NCBI GenBank assembly: GCA_907163375.1
Contig: CAJQUW010014769.1
Coordinates: forward strand, 1,240,001 to 1,304,000
Source of the DNA: Prostheceraeus crozeri
Taxonomy: Eukaryota; Platyhelminthes; Polycladida; Euryleptidae
Length of the DNA stretch: 64,000 bases
Reading direction: 5' to 3'
Under the pieces are notes generated by a model. The model was not told the DNA's origin. It searched no databases and saw only the letters and a list, made by a program, of their open reading frames with translations. Below are positions 1 through 9,014 of this stretch, piece after piece (positions within the stretch are counted from its first letter, which is position 1; each line of letters begins with the position of its first letter). Both the position numbers and the translations under genes were made by a program.

Positions 1-967
1 CAGAACTAAGACTCACAAAATACCATACTTGTAACAACTACGAATTTGTCAAGTTTACCGTGGCAGCCAGGATCAAAGAGAAAACATAGAAATTCAACTG
101 CAAGCATATTGAATGTTAAGAATTCGTAAAGCAATTATGTCACTGTGGTTCATAAATATGGTTCTTCGACGAACCCAAGACAAAGATCTTTTAATATTTG
201 AAAACATGTTGCTAAAACTGACCGTCTCAGTCAGTATATACAATTTATGGAAAGGCCTTTTCCATACATGCAACCACATGCATGTATGGCGTCCTGACAT
301 GAAAAATTCCTGGTGTTGAAAATTCAAATGTAACTTACTATCATCATGCTAATTATGATTTTACACAGACATACTGCTTCCTACATGTGCATAGAAAATC
401 CGTATAGTGACTTAATGTGCTCTTCTCCTTAGACTCTAACATTCAAATTATGTAAATAGGCTTCAGACTACAAGCTGGATGAAAAAGCTACCAAACTCTC
501 CCGAAAATTTGAGGCCAAAAAACCGATATGCTAAAATAATAAAATTAGCCATCTGACAAAGATTTCAGGAGCGAGTAAAGTCGCCGATGTAAATTTATTG
601 AAATAAATTGACAACGCGAGCGCTTTTGAGACATCTAATCATACGGTGCGGCTGAGTAAAAGTTGCATCGCAGTGAAATGCGTACACATGACAGCAAGAT
701 GCAATGAATAAATCTTAAGACATGCAAGGAAAGATAGATGTGCACAAGAGAAAATTGAAAATAAAGACTACCAGGTCAGCAATGTGCAATATACAAGCTC
801 TTTATGAACACAAAGGGGTGGTGCACGATTCAAAATAAACAGGGCCTCTAAAAAACGCAGGGAAGTGACATCGAAAAACTGTTAAAAATAGAAAAACCTC
901 TAAATTTAATAATAACAATCGACTGCATGCCTGCATGGAGATAACAATGGCTAACGGCTGGACTTTC
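1..967. other. Non-coding stretch with a small perfect hairpin
   Basis: I recognise no gene here; the short open frames on both strands have no family features. The one structure worth noting is an 11-bp perfect inverted repeat (CCATACATGCA, loop ACCACA, TGCATGTATGG) at 262-289, next to a near-palindrome around AAAGGCCTTT at 251-260. Confidence 0.6.
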
Positions 968-1259
968 TCATATTATACCTCGTAGCCAATGAGGTAAATG
1001 TTCTTTATCCGTTTCCTCAGTCCCAGTCAGTACGGCCAATATAATTACTTCTACAGTCACATTTGAATTCATAGATGGCATGTGACCGACTGACAAGAGG
1101 AGTAGGATCTTCAGGAGAATAGATAGGAATACGCTTAGTGTCAAGAGAAAATAGGATTGAAACACGAAAAGCTTGCTTCACAGAAGAAAATATGCTCTTT
1201 GAGACAACACCAGAATGAGCATCTTCGGTGAATGAGATTCTCAGAAAACGTCTTTGCAC
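968..1259 (-). mobile_element. Penelope-like element fragment (GIY-YIG endonuclease end)
   Basis: The minus-strand translation holds a stretch ending IYEFKCDCRSNYIGRT, the typical start of the GIY-YIG endonuclease domain that closes Penelope-like retroelement proteins. Weaker similarity follows in EHLPHWL. Upstream residues (FSSVKQAFRVSILFS) fit the linker between reverse transcriptase and endonuclease. Only the C-terminal end is present and it is broken. No terminal repeats of this copy could be found. It abuts a LINE fragment on the opposite strand. Confidence 0.65.
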
Positions 1260-1324
1260 TTGGGTCCCAGTTCTTCAGGGCGTTCAACATGTGGGCGATT
1301 ATAGCGACGAATCGTCATTTTCTA

Positions 1325-2225
1325 TCGTCATATTCCTCATTTTCAGTTTGCGTACAAGCCTAAATCAAATGCCACATGTTGCCTCATTTCTCTACATGAC
1401 TATATTACCACCATTTTAGATCTTCATGATGCTTCTGCATGTTTGCTGATCAATTGTGATTTATCAAAAGCATTCGATACAATTTGTCATAAGTTGCTTC
1501 TTGAGAAACTTGGTATGTTGCATTTCCCAAATGGTTTTGTGCGCATTGTATCACCTCACTTAGAAAATCGCTTTCAAAGTGTTAAGTTTAGAGACAGTTA
1601 TAGTTCATTTTCACGTATTTTAAGTGGTGCTCCGCAAGGGTTACTATTGGGCCCCTTCGTTTTATACTGCTAGGATTTGTTGCCTGTTTTTAGCACCATC
1701 AAGATAGCACAATATGCTGACGATATTTATGAAGCATGCCCTACCTAGAAAACTCTGCCGCAAAGTGTTTATTCCATCAATACTGAATATGAGCATGTAA
1801 AAGAATGGGCACAGTCAAATTAATTTGTTCTCAGTGAAGTAAAAACTAAAGATATCATTTTCCCTAAGAAATGTAACTCCATCAATGCAACTTTTGAATT
1901 TTGTCTGATATTGGGTGTCACATAGAACTGTAGTTTAACGTGGACTGATCATTTCAAGGTGATTGAAACTCGATGTTCGAGGCGCTTGTATCTACTGAGA
2001 ATGTTGAAAGGCTGTCTGTGTCATGATGATTTGTGGAGCGTCTATGCGGCTAACATTGAGTCTTTATTGTTGTACGCAACAATAAGCTTGATAATAAGTT
2101 GACAATAAGTTGGCAAGCTTGATTCAATTAATCATAGCATTGTACGCAAGATTGTCAATCGTGCTAAGAAAATCATATACCTGCCTTCATGTCCGTGTTC
2201 AAATAATTGCATGAACGATTCGCCT
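1325..2225 (+). mobile_element. Degraded CR1/jockey-type LINE reverse transcriptase fragment
   Basis: Plus-strand translation shows the ordered core of a non-LTR reverse transcriptase: QFAYKPKSNATCCLISLHDY near 1330-1395, then NCDLSKAFDTICH near 1450-1490 (catalytic motif A), SGAPQGLLLGP near 1622-1655, AQYADDIYEA near 1709-1738 (YADD, motif C), LILGV and LTWTDHF near 1905-1955, and a thumb-like stretch INHSIVRKIVNRAKKIIYLP near 2128-2190. Several in-frame stops and frame changes interrupt it, for example stops near 1671, 1747 and 1820, so it is a pseudogene. The endonuclease half and any ORF1 are absent, which fits a 5'-truncated LINE copy. Confidence 0.8.
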
Positions 2226-4877
2226 CCCATCTTCGGTTCTGGATGGGGTCAAAATTTTAAGATTCGGTTCCTACTCCGGACGGATCGAGCTTCGTTATAT
2301 CCGGCTGCGGCGCGATTCCGAACAAATAGAATTTCAAAAGATTCCGCTCCAACTCTGGATGATTTAGAAATTTGAGTTCCCCTACATTTTCTACTATACA
2401 GTATATTACCCACTGACAATTTGATTCCTGAAAAATTCATCATCTATTTATCTAAAAGCATGAAATGTTCGTCTTTCCATTCAAACTACTACTTTGTAAG
2501 ACTTACAGCAGCAAAGAAGCACGATTTTTGTTTGTTAGATGCTCTATTCATCACGTGACACTATCTTTTCTTTTCGTTTCATGGAATATTTCGAACAGTA
2601 ATTGCAGATTACATTTCTTTTTTTAAATCAGTTATTGACTTTCAAGGATTAGTATTATCATGGTTTGATGTTGTGTGACAAAAAATGTCGAAAAATGCAA
2701 GACAGGATCGCTTTGAACTCATGATACTGATGAGAGCATTCTCATTCTTCATGAATATTTTAGATGAATTTATCTGCCAAATGATATGTGAATGCATGTA
2801 AAATATCCAGGTGGATATCAATTCAATATGAGACTTTATTTATGAGACTGTATGCTGTGATGCGACTTTATTTCTCAAAATTCTGTCGTCCCCTGGTTAC
2901 ATTAGGTCCATAAAGACGCAATATTGCACAGACGCAGAGGTAATGGACACAATTTTCTGTAATGTATTTTTAGGAAACCTTTTGGATGTGCTCCTCAATT
3001 GTGGAGTTAATTCTTCCGTTCACTTCATAATATACAGCAAAAGCTGTCATCAAGAGATTATTTCTTACATTTTCGCAGAGAATATCAAACTATCGTGACA
3101 ATTGTGGAAAAAGGACAAAATGATAGCATGAGAAAGTAGCTTCAACTTGAATATTTAATTGTAACATGTTTGACTCTCTTTTAGTATAATGAAAAACTGA
3201 GTGATAGTTTGCATGATAAAGCTCCAACTGCACATTCTCAGGAAGTGGTGCAAGCAAGATGCCCAATTTTTTGCCTGTCTATCACAGGTAAATTGAATAA
3301 GAATTGCTGTGTTTAATATCATTTTACCATAGCTGCGGACTCGGTCGATTCTTTGGCCGAGTCTGAGTCTGAGCCAGCGAGCTATAGAGGATTCTGCTAG
3401 TTAAAGCAAAATTGAAAATACATGTTTGCAGAATCGCAAGTTTATCTTATAAACATTATTAATTCAATATACATTAATTGACTTATTATTGACATAACTG
3501 CTATATTAGACGGACCTTTCAGACTGTCTTTCGTCACGGAGAATTGCATTACATCTCCTAAAAGAGCTCTTACTAAAAGTAGATCCGCACGTGTCGATGC
3601 GAGATACAAAGCGTATATCTAGTCATTCAAGAAATGTTGCTTTATAGATCAGTACACCATCTTATCTCTTAACAGCATTCAGACTTCTTCATTGAGACAC
3701 TTCAAAAGAAATGAAACATTTGTGATCAAAGGTCAATTGGAAAATCTAGTCAGCGCACCGAATTTCATTGCCTGAATAAACAATATAATTTGGCAAGTTT
3801 TTAATGATGAACTAATTAATAAATTGCTAGACTTCTAATTAGTACTAATCATGCCAATCAATGATAGCATGCCAATTGATGCTATTAATAACCAAAGCTA
3901 GCGAATCACTTCTCGCAGTTTTTAAAATTAGCTTTGTCATGCAGCTATTGGATTTCCCATGGATTTCTCTCACTTAAGTGTTTCGAAGCCTGTCATCGCA
4001 CCGATAAGTTGAATAACTTGAAAACAGAGAATTTTTTACACAAAATTTCATCAATAATGTGAAATGTCTGTTTTATGTAGGCAAACATTTCAATCTCGCG
4101 AGTCTTCAGTTTTTCTATTTCTTCTCTAAATGGACCAAATCAACTATTATTCTCAATTTTGCGCTATCCAGCACAGGCTTAATATATAAACAGGCATGAG
4201 CTAGAACATAAAGGATACACCCGATATCACCCACGCCTTAGACAAAGAATCTAAAGACTTCGATATAAATCTGAAGCAATATTTCATCTCAAATTTTGAT
4301 GCTATGTAGAGATAGTGTATGAAGCTCCTCCGTCAAATCTCTAACCTTCTAGCTAACTTGTGGGATTTTTAGCAACAAAGAATAATTCTTTAGAGACAAG
4401 AAAACTTCACGTTAGAGACTTTGACCTTTTAGAACAAAAGTATCTTCAACATACATGTACACGTGCATTTTCATCTGCAAATATTTTTGTCATACTATGT
4501 GAAAATGTGATCCGATATACATTAAAATTGTCTTTAAAGTTCTATGACTGACAGCAAGAACCCGCACGGGACCCAACCCTTGTCTGAAGCTTATTATCAA
4601 AGCACCTCATTCCTTGACCATTGTTAACAATTGATGCAAGAAATTCTACCTCATTTAGAGAAATACTTCAAACGGCAATTGTATGGTCATGAATACTCGT
4701 ATAATTGCATGAATGAACAATTAGTGGCCATCTAAACACCAGCGATGGACAGTTGTGAAAGATGGTAAAACGCTATCAAAAAAGTCATTAGTGTGAGCAA
4801 GTAAATCTTGCAATGAATGTCAGTAGTAGAAAATTCATAAAATAAAAAAGTGCCTCTTAGTAAATAATTTGAAGTAT
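2226..4877. other. AT-rich unassigned DNA left of the Polinton
   Basis: No gene, RNA gene or clear repeat is recognised in this 2.6 kb. Short open frames (for example at 2249-2443 and 4360-4551) lack recognisable motifs. The stretch ends at the target-site copy of the Polinton. Confidence 0.5.
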
Positions 4878-4883
4878 GATTTT
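4878..4883. repeat. Polinton target-site duplication, left copy (GATTTT)
   Basis: GATTTT immediately precedes the AGTAATGG terminus and is repeated exactly at 22089-22094 after the other end. Six base pairs is the size made by Polinton integrases. Confidence 0.95.
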
Positions 4884-5393
4884 AGTAATGGGCAAAAGAC
4901 CGTTCCAGGACGCCATAAAATTCAAAAAAATAGTATCTTTAAAAACGACATAAATTCACGAATTTGAACCCTTTTTCAGGTTTTTAAGACCTAAATACAT
5001 GAATTTAGTCCATTCAAAAAGTACCATTTTTGAAAAAATGGTACTTTTTAAAAACGACATAAATTCATGAATTTGAACCCTTTTTCAGGTTTTTAAGACC
5101 TAAATTCACAAATTTGGGCGTTTTTAAAAATACCCAATTTTCAAATTTTTCAAAATCTCAAATTTGAGAATTACAATTTTCACCCCCGCCAAAATCATGA
5201 CCGTTCCAGGACACCGAAAATCATAAAAGTTGAGAATTTCAAATTCATGAATTTTATCCATCTTTCAGGTTTTTAAAATATATCATGTGACTAATAATAT
5301 TTCTTTAAAAATGGAAGAAACAAAAGTGGATGAAACAAAAGTGGAAGGAACTTCAGAAATGGAAGAAACCGCAAGAATATATCCTTCGTTATC
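4884..5393. repeat. Polinton left terminal inverted repeat
   Basis: About 510 bp matching the reverse complement of 21534-22088. It contains internal direct repeats (a unit with CCTTTTTCAGGTTTTTAAGA occurs twice) and a palindrome around AAGTACCATTTTTGAAAAAA. The inner end runs into the first codons of the membrane-protein gene found whole at the right end: ATGGAAGAAACA and a following ETARIYPSLS-coding stretch are present here before similarity stops. Confidence 0.93.
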
Positions 5394-5927
5394 TCAATTA
5401 AACTTTTACGGAGCAGCGTGACTTCTTTCTTTCTTTCTCTCTCTCTCTCTCTCTCTCTCTCGATCCTGTCTGTTACAGGAATATTGTATTCACAATGACA
5501 TGCATTCTTTAAAACAATTGCTTGTCTTCAATGAGAATAATTCCCATATGCTTTTAATAGAATGACCTTGAACGCTAATGGAAAAATACACCAACTATCG
5601 AACCATGTCGACAGCCATGTCGACAAACTTTCTGACATCGGTTCGACAGTTGGTGTATTTTTCCATTCAAAGCAATGTCGCATGAATGATTGTTATGGAA
5701 ACCAAAATGAAGAGAAATGCTCATTCATTTCTCTTCTCTCTCATATGTCTATTGTGTTTAGATTGTATTTTGTTCTTTTGTTCTCATAGTGTGAATGAGA
5801 TTTCACAACCCGTATCATGAGCTATTGTCTGTGATTTCCTTCACTCGTATCAGCTGACACAATTTTAGCAGCTGCTACACGGCAATTCTTTTGAGAAAGT
5901 TCTGAAATAGATTTTATTCCATTTAAA
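5394..5927. other. Polinton left spacer with microsatellite and fold-back hairpin
   Basis: There is no gene here. A TTTC/CT microsatellite lies at about 5422-5461. A 91-bp fold-back lies at 5577-5667: the arm AATGGAAAAATACACCAACT is matched by its reverse complement, giving arms of about 36 bp. The stretch separates the left terminal repeat from the protease genes. Confidence 0.7.
5577..5667. repeat. Fold-back inverted repeat, 91 bp
   Basis: The two ends (AATGGAAAAATACACCAACT and its reverse complement) pair almost perfectly. The inner parts (GAACC-ATGTCGAC and GACATC-GGTTC) extend the stem with a few mismatches, and GTCGAC occurs inside. Its role is unknown; it could be a small inserted palindrome. 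Confidence 0.8.
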
Positions 5928-6116
5928 ATGAGAAACATTAGAGACTTCCAAAAAATATACGGTAAAAAAACTACGAATTTCGATTTAAATGAGATTGCTA
6001 AGCAATTGGGAATAAAGAATTTTCACATATTGATGAGTAATGAATTACTATTGATAAAAGATGTGCTAAACACTAACTCTACTAATACAATGCAACAATG
6101 TAACGTTTTAATTTAA
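5928..6116 (+). pseudogene. Partial copy of the Polinton protease N-terminus
   Basis: The 62-residue product (MRNIRDFQKIYGKK...) closely matches the first 45 or so residues of the full protease gene 0.4 kb downstream: both share TTNFDLN, IAKQLGIKNFHILM or near variants. The catalytic half is absent. It is a duplicated gene start, separated from the full gene by a threefold tandem repeat, and probably has no protease function. Confidence 0.75.
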
Positions 6117-6143
6117 TCTAAATTAAATAATTTCAAAATCGAA

Positions 6144-6304
6144 TAAGTAGTAAGGAAAGACATCATTATGAAACAGTTTTAAATCAATACCCCCCCAAGT
6201 AGTAAGGAAAGTCATCATTATGAAACAGTTTTAAATCAATACCCCCCCCCAAGTAGTAAGGAAAGACATCATTAGAGAACAGTTTTAAATCAATACCCCC
6301 TCCC
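6144..6304. repeat. Threefold tandem repeat, about 52 bp unit
   Basis: Three direct copies of a unit running AAGTAGTAAGGAAAG, ACATCATTA, CAGTTTTAAATCAATACCCC, each ending in a C-tract of variable length. It lies between the partial and full protease genes, so it may contain the duplicated upstream region of the protease. Confidence 0.9.
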
Positions 6305-6348
6305 TTCTGACTTCTAGGGGCTCCCTTAAGAAATTTTTTTATTATAAA

Positions 6349-6840
6349 ATGAGCAACATAAATGAGTTTTTGAAATTATATGGAACACAGACAACAACGA
6401 ATTTCGATTTAAATAAGATTGCTAATCAATTGGGAATAAAGAATTTTCACATATTGATGAGGGATGAATTACAATTCCTAAAAAATAGGCCAACAGGAAC
6501 CTTCAGTTCACGGAACAAAGTTCCATCAATAACTGTAAATTTCATAACAAATCTTCATACGTCAGATGAAAAAGGTGTACATTGGTCAGCAGGCGTTAAA
6601 AATCATCAGCAGAACTATTATTTTGATTCATGCGGTTTGCCCCCTACAAATGAAGTAAAAGAATTACTTGGAACGGGAACATACAATACGTTTCAAATTC
6701 AAACACCAGGCACTACCTATTGTGGACAATTATGTTTATACGTTTTGTACAAATTACAAAAAAGGAGTACCATTTCTAGATATTATGTTAGAGTTAAACA
6801 ATCTATAACTCAAGCGAAGCTAAAGCTCTGTTTTCTGTAA
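6349..6840 (+). CDS. Adenain-like cysteine protease (PRO)
   Basis: A 163-residue product of the Ulp1/adenoviral protease fold that Polintons use to mature capsid proteins. Visible features are GVHWSAG with the catalytic His at about residue 78, YYFDSCGLPP with the acidic partner at about 93, and the Gln and Cys region QTPGTTYCGQLCLYVLY with the nucleophile at about 125. The order and spacing match adenain, though it is shorter than the adenoviral enzyme of about 200 residues. The N-terminus is duplicated upstream. Its 3' end overlaps the convergent integrase gene, and two overlapping mini-hairpins lie at that convergence. It appears open. Confidence 0.88.
   Translation: MSNINEFLKLYGTQTTTNFDLNKIANQLGIKNFHILMRDELQFLKNRPTGTFSSRNKVPSITVNFITNLHTSDEKGVHWSAGVKNHQQNYYFDSCGLPPTNEVKELLGTGTYNTFQIQTPGTTYCGQLCLYVLYKLQKRSTISRYYVRVKQSITQAKLKLCFL
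6813..6827. promoter_or_regulatory. Overlapping mini-hairpins at the convergent PRO/INT gene ends
   Basis: AGC-GAA-GCT at 6813-6821 overlaps AGCT-AA-AGCT at 6818-6827. They sit between the stop codons of the two convergent genes (6840 on plus, 6820 on minus). The first contains GCGAAGC, a heptamer known from DNA biophysics to form an unusually stable mini-hairpin. A role as a 3'-end signal is inferred. Confidence 0.5.
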
Positions 6841-8163
6841 TTCATTTTGATAAAAACGGCCTCTGATATCCTCATTATCTAAATCTTTAATTTCATAAGT
6901 AATCGGATAACTTTGATTTATTTTGCAAACTTCAAATATTTCTTTAGTCCAATAGCCAACAAAGCCTTTTTCAAATTTATTCTTATATTTAAATATTCTA
7001 ACTCTATCTCCAATTTTAAATTTCGGCTTAAGTTTCTGCAAATTCGGATTACTCTCATTCAAATTATTATTCTCGAATATTTTCTTTCGTACTAGATCAG
7101 GGTCGTCAGAAGCATTCTTTGGAGTTTCTTCAATACCAGAATGAACTTTATTATTGTACTCTTCCACAATTCCTGGTAATATCTTCAACCATTTCTGATT
7201 TCTTTGCTCAGTAAATTTCTTGAATAATTTATTTTTTAACGTCCGATTGAATCTTTCTATCACTACGGCCTTCCCTGCATTTTCAGTTGAATAAACTGAG
7301 CCTTGGCGATGACTTTCGTCTGTTTCAAATAGTGGCTGAACGTTTCTGTTATAAAATTCCGACCCTTTATCAACAAACAATTTTTTTGGCTTTCTCTTAC
7401 TTTCTTTAAAGATTTCTTCAAACGCATATTTAACTGATAGACCACTTTTATTTTTTAAAGGTTTTACCCAAGCGTATCGTATATATAAATCTATAACGGT
7501 CAATGCGTATTTGTAGTCCCTTTCATTCGGCATATGAATAAGATCAGCACTCCAAATATCATCTTTATTAAATACTTTTACTTTCAATAAATATTTAGGC
7601 CTTCTATATTCCTTGTGGATTTCAGACGCGTAGGTTCGAGCGTTGCTCTCAGAGTTATTAGTTCGAGCGTTGCTCTCAGACAGCTTAGCTGTCGTTTCAT
7701 TTAAACCCTGGCCGAATAATATTTTAGCTTGTAAAGCTTTCTTAACAAACATTCTTTCAATTTTTTCTCTAAATGTAGGATTTTGAATACTATCTAATTC
7801 TTGTATCATCTTCTTATCAGCTGCATGTCGAGAACTTAGATCATGATTTCGATAAGCTAAATCATGTCTATAAGCTGCGGCATCTACTCTATTTATTGGT
7901 TCTTCTCCTGGTTTCGGATTATTATTCTCATCTAGTCTTATATCTAATCGAGTTCCTGGACCGGTATATGAATGACCAGGAAGATGTTTTTCTTTTGAAT
8001 ATTTACTCCAAATAAATCCAGGAAAGTTTTCTAATGTTTTTTGTATGTCGTTACCTTCATAAATTTTACAATTAGAGTTTTTATTTTTGTTTAATAGATA
8101 ATTCAATAAATCTAAATTAGAAATTTTTAATTTAATTAAATTTTCGGAATTTTTAGAATTCAT
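6820..8163 (-). CDS. PLA2-like domain fused to Polinton integrase (INT)
   Basis: A 447-residue product. Residues 60-125 look like the parvovirus-type phospholipase A2 domain: PGHSYTGPGTRLD (calcium-loop-like) at 62-74 and DAAAYRHDLAYR with the catalytic His-Asp pair at 100-101, then AADKKMIQEL. Residues 195-350 are a retroviral-type DDE integrase core: WSADLIHM (Asp207), LFVDKGSEFYN (Asp265) and VIERFNRTLK (Glu303). Residues 375-447 form an SH3/chromo-like end (KIGDRVRIFKYKNKF). The domains are joined by the duplicated segment SESNART, each copy encoded over a mini-hairpin. Such PLA2-like proteins are known in adintoviruses, where they are thought to act on membranes. The usual N-terminal HHCC zinc finger of the integrase is not evident. 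The gene appears open. Confidence 0.88.
   Translation of the reverse strand: MNSKNSENLIKLKISNLDLLNYLLNKNKNSNCKIYEGNDIQKTLENFPGFIWSKYSKEKHLPGHSYTGPGTRLDIRLDENNNPKPGEEPINRVDAAAYRHDLAYRNHDLSSRHAADKKMIQELDSIQNPTFREKIERMFVKKALQAKILFGQGLNETTAKLSESNARTNNSESNARTYASEIHKEYRRPKYLLKVKVFNKDDIWSADLIHMPNERDYKYALTVIDLYIRYAWVKPLKNKSGLSVKYAFEEIFKESKRKPKKLFVDKGSEFYNRNVQPLFETDESHRQGSVYSTENAGKAVVIERFNRTLKNKLFKKFTEQRNQKWLKILPGIVEEYNNKVHSGIEETPKNASDDPDLVRKKIFENNNLNESNPNLQKLKPKFKIGDRVRIFKYKNKFEKGFVGYWTKEIFEVCKINQSYPITYEIKDLDNEDIRGRFYQNELQKTEL
7638..7675. repeat. Duplicated mini-hairpin inside the PLA2-integrase gene
   Basis: GAGC-GTT-GCTC occurs at 7638-7648 and again at 7665-7675 within a 27-bp direct repeat. They encode the tandem SESNART segments in the linker between the two domains. 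Confidence 0.75.
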
Positions 8164-8355
8164 TTTAAAAGATAAAAAAAAATTTAAAAGATAAAATAAA
8201 ATAATTGTTTTACCGAATCATACTAGGACTTAGATATATTCCAGAACCATCTTTAGTTTCTTTAATTTCAATTAAATCATCAACATTGTGGAGAATATTT
8301 TTAAGAACTCGTTTTCCTTCATCAACTAATTTTAATTTACTAATAAAATTATCTA
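8164..8355. other. Short interval between INT and the pX-like gene
   Basis: Under 200 bp, AT-rich next to the integrase start. Part of it looks like former coding sequence on the minus strand. I do not call a separate gene. Confidence 0.4.
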
Positions 8356-8679
8356 CTACTCCTTTCCTTCGGTCGAAGCCCTGGAAGACATCTCCGATGT
8401 CCCTTCACCCCTAGCAACTTTCTCTAACTCTCTATTATGACGTTTTTGTTCTTCTAATGCTGCCTTCTCTGATTTATTTTTATTTACTGCTTGGACAATA
8501 CCAGCTGTCCCACCTGCAACACTTCCTGCTGCTGCTATGCCACCTATTATTAGTGGAATTAATGGGAGAATTCCACCATTCTTTTCTTCTTGTAATTGAA
8601 TATTCTCTATCATTGGTTTACTTATGTAATACTTTTTTTTTATTAATCGTAATAGTTTTAGGGGTATTCTTGTCAACAA
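8356..8679 (-). CDS. Adenovirus pX (mu)-like small basic/hydrophobic protein
   Basis: A 107-residue reading frame with a central run GGILPLIPLIIGGIAAAGSVAGG resembling the GGxLPxLIPLIAAAIG core of the adenovirus mu/pX precursor. Adintoviruses and Polintons carry comparable core-associated or membrane-active peptides. A charged tail (KNKSEKAALEEQKRHNRELEK) follows and could form a short helix. The start is uncertain, and the gene looks broken in one or two places, so the interval marks the clearest part only. A hairpin GACATC-TCC-GATGTC overlaps the 3' end. Confidence 0.6.
   Translation of the reverse strand: MLTRIPLKLLRLIKKKYYISKPMIENIQLQEEKNGGILPLIPLIIGGIAAAGSVAGGTAGIVQAVNKNKSEKAALEEQKRHNRELEKVARGEGTSEMSSRASTEGKE
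8367..8401. promoter_or_regulatory. Mini-hairpin pair at the 3' end of the pX-like gene
   Basis: CTTCG-GT-CGAAG at 8367-8378 and GACATC-TCC-GATGTC at 8387-8401, both perfect stems, lie 9-45 bp before the minus-strand stop. The second closely resembles GACATC-AGA-GATGTC at 19988-20002. They are probable members of the element-wide hairpin family. Confidence 0.6.
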
Positions 8680-8756
8680 TATTACGTAATTTTAATTCAA
8701 CAGTTTTATTATTATTACTTTTCGCTTGCGACATTTTTAATAAAAAAATTTTAAGT

Positions 8757-8945
8757 TAGGAAAAATTTTAATCTATTCTAGTTATGAATAAATTTTTAGT
8801 TATCAAAAAATTTTAAGTTACCAAAAAATTTTAATCTATTCTAGATATTAAAAAATTTCAAGTTACCAAAAAATTTTAATCTATTCTAGTTATGAAAAAT
8901 TTTAAGTTAAGAATTTTTAATCTATTCTAGTTATGAAAAAATTTT
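8757..8945. repeat. AT-rich tandem repeat between capsid genes
   Basis: Three to four imperfect copies of a unit of about 50 bp built from AAAAAATTTTAATCTATTCTAG and TTATGAAAAATTTTAAGTTA. It lies upstream of the minus-strand pX-like gene, so it may contain promoter sequence, but no specific site can be assigned. Confidence 0.75.
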
Positions 8946-8957
8946 AATTAATTTATC

Positions 8958-9014
8958 GGAGCGAAGCTCCTCTGGCTTTAGCCTATCGGTCCAAAGGTCC
9001 TAAGGTTACTAACC
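8958..9014. promoter_or_regulatory. Cluster of four mini-hairpins after the capsid gene
   Basis: GGAGC-GAA-GCTCC (8958-8970), GGCT-TT-AGCC (8974-8983), an imperfect GGTCC-AAA-GGTCC (8988-9000) and GGTTA-C-TAACC (9004-9014). The last spans the stop of the major capsid gene; the others lie just downstream in its reading direction. The same four hairpins recur in a different order at 11114-11171 behind another gene. Inferred role: transcript 3'-end formation. Confidence 0.65.

Noticed and set aside
6144-6304. Spaced repeats that might suggest a CRISPR-like array
   Set aside because: Only three contiguous copies of a single 52-bp unit, no variable spacers, and the context is an animal Polinton.
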